Assembly: GCF_001021385.1 (NCBI RefSeq)
Contig: NZ_CP011773.1
Location: forward strand, 4,836,001-4,900,000
DNA from: Mycobacterium sp. EPa45
Lineage (GTDB): Bacteria; Actinomycetota; Actinomycetes; Mycobacteriales; Mycobacteriaceae
DNA: 64,000 nucleotides
Direction of reading: 5' to 3'
In this document: positions 60,588-64,000 of the stretch, one piece after another
Numbering within the stretch: the first letter of the stretch is position 1
Layout of the letters: every line of letters starts with the position of its first letter
Position numbers and translations under genes: made by a program
Notes under the pieces: generated by a model
What the model was told of the DNA's origin: nothing
The model's input: the letters and a program-made list of their open reading frames with translations, nothing else
Databases searched by the model: none

Positions 60588-62173
60588 TCGCGACCGCCTC
60601 GGCGCCGTCCTCGCTGACCGGGACCGTCGCGCTGGTCCGCTTCGCCCTGCGCCGCGACCGGATCCGGCTGACGGTGTGGGTCTCGGTGCTGACACTGATG
60701 ATGATCTACGCCCCCAACGCGATCAAACTGGCTTATCCCGATGTGGCGCAGCGTCAGGCACGGGTCAATCTGCTCAAGACGCCGGCCGGAATCATGTTGG
60801 GCGGCCCCATGTTCGGGGGAAACGAAACCGATCTCGGCGTCATGATGGCCAACGAGCTCACCCTGACACTGATCGTGGCGGCATCAATTCTTTCGGTGCT
60901 GACAGTCATCCGCCACACCCGCGCCGAAGAGGAAAGCGGTGCCGCCGAGCTGGTGCTGTCCTCGGTCGTCGGCCGTCACGCCCGCACTGCCGCCGCGGTG
61001 ATTCTGATCGTGCTGGTGAACGCAGTACTGGCGGTGACGATGACAATCGGCATGGCGGCCTGTGGCTTCCGGATCGCCGATACCGCGGCGATGTGCGTGG
61101 GTATCACGGCTGTGGCGAGCGTCTTCGGCGCGCTCGCGGCGCTGTGTGCTCAGTTGTGGCGCCAGGCTCGAACTGCCAGTGGCGCGGCCCTCGCGGCGCT
61201 GGCCGCCGCGGTGCTGGTACGGGGCGCCGGCGACGTGATCGACAACTCGGGCAGCGCGCTGAGTTGGCTCTCCCCCATCGCCTGGGCACAGCAGATGCGC
61301 CCGTTCGTCGCGTTGCGCTGGTGGCCGCTGGGGCTGCTGGCCGTTGCGGCCGCCGCACTCGTCGTCGCCACGGTGGCGTTGGAGAGCCGCCGCGAGTACG
61401 ACGACGGCGTCCTGGCGTCCTCCGGCGAGTACACCCGTGCCCGGCCGGTCGGCGGCGTATTCGGACTGCAGCTGGTGATCCACCGCGGTCTGACGGTGGG
61501 CTGGGCGATCGGTCTGCTGATCGCCGGGGCGGCGTTCGGCTCGATGACCAAGTCACTGCTGGACGCGGCGAGCGGCAACGAGCTGCTGGCACGGGTGCTT
61601 TCGGCGCAGGGCACCGATGGTGTCTACACCACGATGACGCAGTTCCTGGCCGCCGCGACGACGGCGTATGTGGTCACTGTTGTGCTGCGGCTCAGCCGGG
61701 ACGAAGAGTCGGGAATCGGCGAGGTGGTACTGGCAGGTGCAGTGTCGCGCTGGACGTGGCTGTTGTCGGCTGTGGGTGCAGCGATGACCGGTGCGGCAGT
61801 GCTGCTTGCCTGCGCGGGTTTGGGCAACGGCCTTGGTGCGGGCCTGACGCTCGGCGAGCCCGCCACGATCGTGCGGCTGACCCTGGCTGCGATGGCATTC
61901 CTGCCCGCGATGGCGGTGATCGCCAGCGTGGCAGCGCTGGCCGTCGCACTGCGGCAGACCGGGATAGGCTGGCTGGCAGTCACTTTCGTGGTGCTCGCGT
62001 TGTATCTCGGCGCGTTGCTGCGGTTGCCGCGATGGCTCATCGACGCATCGCCGGTTGGCCGAACCACCGCTCCGGCATCGGTCTCCGTTGTGGCGTTGAG
62101 CGTGATGGTGGCGACGGCGGTCGTGCTAACGCTCATCGCGGGAGCCCTCTACCGCCGCCGCGACGTCGTCTAG
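60584..62173 (+). CDS. ABC exporter permease (Rv1217c type)
   Basis: 529 residues and about twelve membrane helices, arranged as two six-helix halves: the first from [16 protein letters not shown] to [11 protein letters not shown], the second from [18 protein letters not shown] to the C-terminus. The matching [13 protein letters not shown] and [14 protein letters not shown] loops before helices in each half show internal duplication. This is the exporter pore for the adjacent ATPase. Confidence 0.9.
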   Translation: MIATASAPSSLTGTVALVRFALRRDRIRLTVWVSVLTLMMIYAPNAIKLAYPDVAQRQARVNLLKTPAGIMLGGPMFGGNETDLGVMMANELTLTLIVAASILSVLTVIRHTRAEEESGAAELVLSSVVGRHARTAAAVILIVLVNAVLAVTMTIGMAACGFRIADTAAMCVGITAVASVFGALAALCAQLWRQARTASGAALAALAAAVLVRGAGDVIDNSGSALSWLSPIAWAQQMRPFVALRWWPLGLLAVAAAALVVATVALESRREYDDGVLASSGEYTRARPVGGVFGLQLVIHRGLTVGWAIGLLIAGAAFGSMTKSLLDAASGNELLARVLSAQGTDGVYTTMTQFLAAATTAYVVTVVLRLSRDEESGIGEVVLAGAVSRWTWLLSAVGAAMTGAAVLLACAGLGNGLGAGLTLGEPATIVRLTLAAMAFLPAMAVIASVAALAVALRQTGIGWLAVTFVVLALYLGALLRLPRWLIDASPVGRTTAPASVSVVALSVMVATAVVLTLIAGALYRRRDVV

Positions 62174-62180
62174 GAGAGGG

Positions 62181-62855
62181 ATGAATACGTCAATTCGTAC
62201 TGCGGTCACATCCGTCCTGGGCATCGCCGCGTTCGCCGTGTTGCTCTTCGTGCCCGCAGGCACCGTGAACTATTGGCAGGGCTGGGCTCTCCTCGCAGTG
62301 TTCAGCACGGCCACTCTCGTCCCCACGTTGTACCTCGCCCGAAAGTATCCGGATGCCGTCGAGCGACGTACCCACGCCGGCCCCCAGGCCGAGAGCCGGC
62401 CCATCCAGAAGGTGGTCATGACCGGGACGTTCATCGCGTTCGCTGCGATGCTGGTGGTGCCGGCGTTGGACTATCGGTTCGGCTGGTCGCATGTGCCGGC
62501 GTGGCTGTCGATCGTCGGCGACGTGCTGGTGGCCGCCGGACTGGGGTTGGCGATGGCGGTCGTCGCGCAGAATCAGTACGCCTCGGCGAACATCACCATC
62601 GAAAAGGGCCAGCCGCTGGCGAGCACCGGACTGTACGGCGTTGTGCGGCACCCGATGTATTCCGGCAATGTGATCCTCATGATCGGAATCGCGCTGGCGC
62701 TCGGCTCGTACTGGGCGCTGCTGATCGTGGTCGCGGGAACCCTTCTCATGGTCGTCCGGATCCTCGACGAGGAGAAGCTGCTCTCCGAGCAACTGGAAGG
62801 CTACCGGCAATACCTGGAGAAGGTACGCTACCGGCTGGTGCCGCTGGTCTGGTGA
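62181..62855 (+). CDS. Isoprenylcysteine/phospholipid methyltransferase-like membrane protein (Rv1216c type)
   Basis: 224 residues from an ATG with GGAGAGG upstream. About five membrane helices; the C-terminal half has the ICMT/PEMT signature LYGVVRHPMYSGNVILMIGIALALGS and DEEKLLSEQLEGYRQYLEKVRYRLVP. It probably methylates a lipid or lipid-linked group using SAM in the membrane. It is seven bases after the permease gene and so part of the TetR-controlled operon, as the Rv1216c position suggests. Confidence 0.88.
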   Translation: MNTSIRTAVTSVLGIAAFAVLLFVPAGTVNYWQGWALLAVFSTATLVPTLYLARKYPDAVERRTHAGPQAESRPIQKVVMTGTFIAFAAMLVVPALDYRFGWSHVPAWLSIVGDVLVAAGLGLAMAVVAQNQYASANITIEKGQPLASTGLYGVVRHPMYSGNVILMIGIALALGSYWALLIVVAGTLLMVVRILDEEKLLSEQLEGYRQYLEKVRYRLVPLVW

Positions 62856-62879
62856 GACCATCCGACGAAGGGGAACGCA

Positions 62880-63260
62880 TTGAGCCAAAACATCATTCGG
62901 TTGATGCAGGAGAACCTCCTCGCGGTGTTCAACGAGCGAGACGCCCAGCGGCGGCTGGAAGTGGTTCGGCGCAACTACGCGCAGGACGTCCGCTGGTCTG
63001 ATGCCGAAGAGACCGTGATCGGACACGACCGGCTGCACGAGAAGGCTCAGGCACTGCTCGACGGCCCGCTTGCGGGCTTGAGTTTCGTCGAGAACGGCCC
63101 CGTCCACCAGGTGGCCAACATGGGGTATCTGGCATTCAACGTCTTCGCCCCGGGCAGTGCCGCTTCAGACCCGCTGATCTCCGGCTTCGATGTCGCGATT
63201 GTCGAGAACGACCGTATTGCGCAGCTGTTCACGGTGGTGACGAAGCAGCCCGGTGCCTGA
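62880..63260 (+). CDS. NTF2-like (SnoaL-type) small protein
   Basis: 126 residues from a TTG preceded by AAGGGG. The SnoaL/NTF2 cone fold is recognisable from LMQENLLAVFNERDAQRRLEVVRRNYAQDVRWSDAEETVIGHDRL and the ending DVAIVENDRIAQLFTVV. It may be a binding or isomerase-type protein. Its 3' end overlaps the leftward TetR gene by 32 bp. Confidence 0.85.
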   Translation: MSQNIIRLMQENLLAVFNERDAQRRLEVVRRNYAQDVRWSDAEETVIGHDRLHEKAQALLDGPLAGLSFVENGPVHQVANMGYLAFNVFAPGSAASDPLISGFDVAIVENDRIAQLFTVVTKQPGA

Positions 63261-63801
63261 CCCGCTCAGGCCAGGCAGTGAGCGCAAGATCGGCGGCGGC
63301 TCGTAGTTGCCTGCGGCTGGCACCATCTCGCGCCTTGGCCGACAGCCCCCGCAAGACCGTGTCGATGTAATCGGTCAGCGCCTCGACGTCCACCCCGCCG
63401 TCGAGGTCACCGGCCCGCTGAGAACGGCGCAGCCGCTCGGCGATGGCCGTGCGTCCAGACGCCCTGCGCTGTTTGAGCACTGGGTCGGCGATGACGAAGC
63501 AGCCACGTGGATGACCGGGCCTGGTGTACAACGTCACCGCCCGGTCCAGCATCGCCTCGAAAGCCCCACGTGCGGTGGCCTCTTCAAGCGCGGGCGGCAC
63601 AACGGCGGTCAGTTCGTAGAGATCGACCGCCGCCTCATAGAGCGCCTGCTTGTCCCCGAACGCGGCATACAGGCTCGGCGCCGAGATCCCCATGGCATCG
63701 GTGAGATCGTTGACAGATGTGCCCTCGAACCCGCGCTCCCAGAACAGGTGCATGGCACAACGCAGCGCCTCCGCACGATCGAACTTGGGCGGCCGAGCCA
63801 T
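63229..63801 (-). CDS. TetR-family regulator
   Basis: 190 residues. The N-terminal GFEGTSVNDLTDAMGI plus PSLYAAFGDKQALYE gives a clear helix-turn-helix. The motif RGCFVIADPVLKQ with a Cys in the ligand domain is typical of a TetR branch that often controls a divergent oxidoreductase. It is divergent from the NAD(P)-binding gene at 63891, its probable target. Confidence 0.88.
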   Translation of the reverse strand: MARPPKFDRAEALRCAMHLFWERGFEGTSVNDLTDAMGISAPSLYAAFGDKQALYEAAVDLYELTAVVPPALEEATARGAFEAMLDRAVTLYTRPGHPRGCFVIADPVLKQRRASGRTAIAERLRRSQRAGDLDGGVDVEALTDYIDTVLRGLSAKARDGASRRQLRAAADLALTAWPERVRHRAASSPP

Positions 63802-63850
63802 GTGTAGATCCTAGGCGCCGCGTGTCACCAGGTTCTGCTAACGTCCAAAA

Positions 63851-63878
63851 ATAACTTTAACGACCACTACAAAACTAT
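63851..63878. promoter_or_regulatory. Imperfect dyad between TetR and oxidoreductase genes
   Basis: ATAACTTT-N12-AAAACTAT, 8-bp arms with two mismatches, in an AT-rich 89-bp divergent gap. It is a candidate operator for the TetR gene at 63229. The dyad is modest. Confidence 0.35.
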
Positions 63879-63890
63879 GGGGATGCTGAC

Positions 63891-64000
63891 ATGACGTACG
63901 CCATCATCGGTTCCGGCAATATCGGATCTGCGGTCGCGGGCCACTTCGCGCGGATCGGCCTCGATGTCGCGGTCGCCGCGTCGCGGGGGCCGGCCGGAGT
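63891..64000 (+). CDS. NADP-binding oxidoreductase, F420-dependent reductase-like (3' truncated)
   Basis: Only 36 residues lie in the window. They open MTYAIIGSGNIGSAVAGHF, a Rossmann GxGxxG typical of the NADP oxidoreductase coenzyme-F420-dependent-like family. It probably encodes an NADPH-dependent oxidoreductase controlled by the divergent TetR. Confidence 0.7.
   Translation, partial: MTYAIIGSGNIGSAVAGHFARIGLDVAVAASRGPAG

Overview
The window is high-GC chromosomal DNA from a mycobacterium, most likely a fast-growing environmental species (Mycolicibacterium-like). The evidence is gene order. From memory of the M. tuberculosis map, the window follows the segment Rv1257c to Rv1216c, drawn in reverse: FAD oxidase, CYP130, TetR, acyltransferase, deaD, lprE, Rv1251c-type helicase, DHA2 transporter, Rv1249c-type protein, kgd, Rv1245c-type SDR, lpqZ, corA, sugC-sugB-sugA-lpqY, Rv1234/Rv1233c-type membrane proteins, MgtE-like protein, DUF1003 protein, transglycosylase, mrp, tatB, htrA, rseA, sigE, methyltransferase, TetR, ABC exporter pair and an isoprenylcysteine-methyltransferase-like protein. 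Lipoproteins, DUF732 and DUF4190 proteins and leaderless-type starts are also typical. Against that map the window lacks the RelBE and VapBC33 toxin-antitoxin pairs, the PE_PGRS gene and lpqX.

Layout. 1-6300: catabolic genes (FAD oxidase, epoxide hydrolase, D-aminoacylase-like amidohydrolase, Rieske oxygenase with its TetR regulator); the amidohydrolase and oxygenase diverge around a palindromic operator. 6480-12650: small acidic protein, CYP130 with TetR, acyltransferase-deaD operon, LprE, and a cupredoxin lipoprotein. 12780-17550: RecB-like nuclease/Upf1-like helicase coupled to a second FAD oxidase. 17590-25740: an accessory catabolic block (thioesterase, SMP-30 lactonase, zinc-type dehydrogenase, HpcH aldolase, SDR, Baeyer-Villiger-type monooxygenase, esterase, unknown protein, HSDL2-like SDR). 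It contains a MIRU-like tandem repeat with two 17-residue minicistrons and two copies of a spaced motif at its borders. 25770-33420: secreted proteins, two MFS pumps around a baeRF-type protein, and an Rv1249c-type membrane protein. 33600-43115: Kgd, SRPBCC and DUF732 proteins, SDR, LpqZ, malic enzyme, CorA, SUFU-domain protein. 43116-48156: trehalose-recycling importer SugABC-LpqY plus an Rv1234-type protein. 48300-53560: two DUF4190 proteins, citrate-lyase-like lyase, MgtE-like and DUF1003 proteins, transglycosylase behind MtrA-box-like repeats. 53580-58950: Mrp, then the envelope-stress module tatB-htrA-rseA-sigE read leftward, with a divergent methyltransferase. 59020-64000: TetR plus ABC drug exporter, ICMT-like protein, NTF2-like protein, TetR, and the start of an F420/NADP-type oxidoreductase.

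Operon logic is shown by many ATGA or shorter overlaps on the same strand, and by three convergent pairs whose stop codons overlap by exactly four bases. No intergenic stretch exceeds about 300 bases; the largest are 29935-30167 and 58062-58281, both described below. I saw no rRNA, tRNA, insertion sequence, integrase or CRISPR array. The most novel-looking part is the 17.6-25.7 kb accessory block with its MIRU-like minicistrons and paired border motifs.
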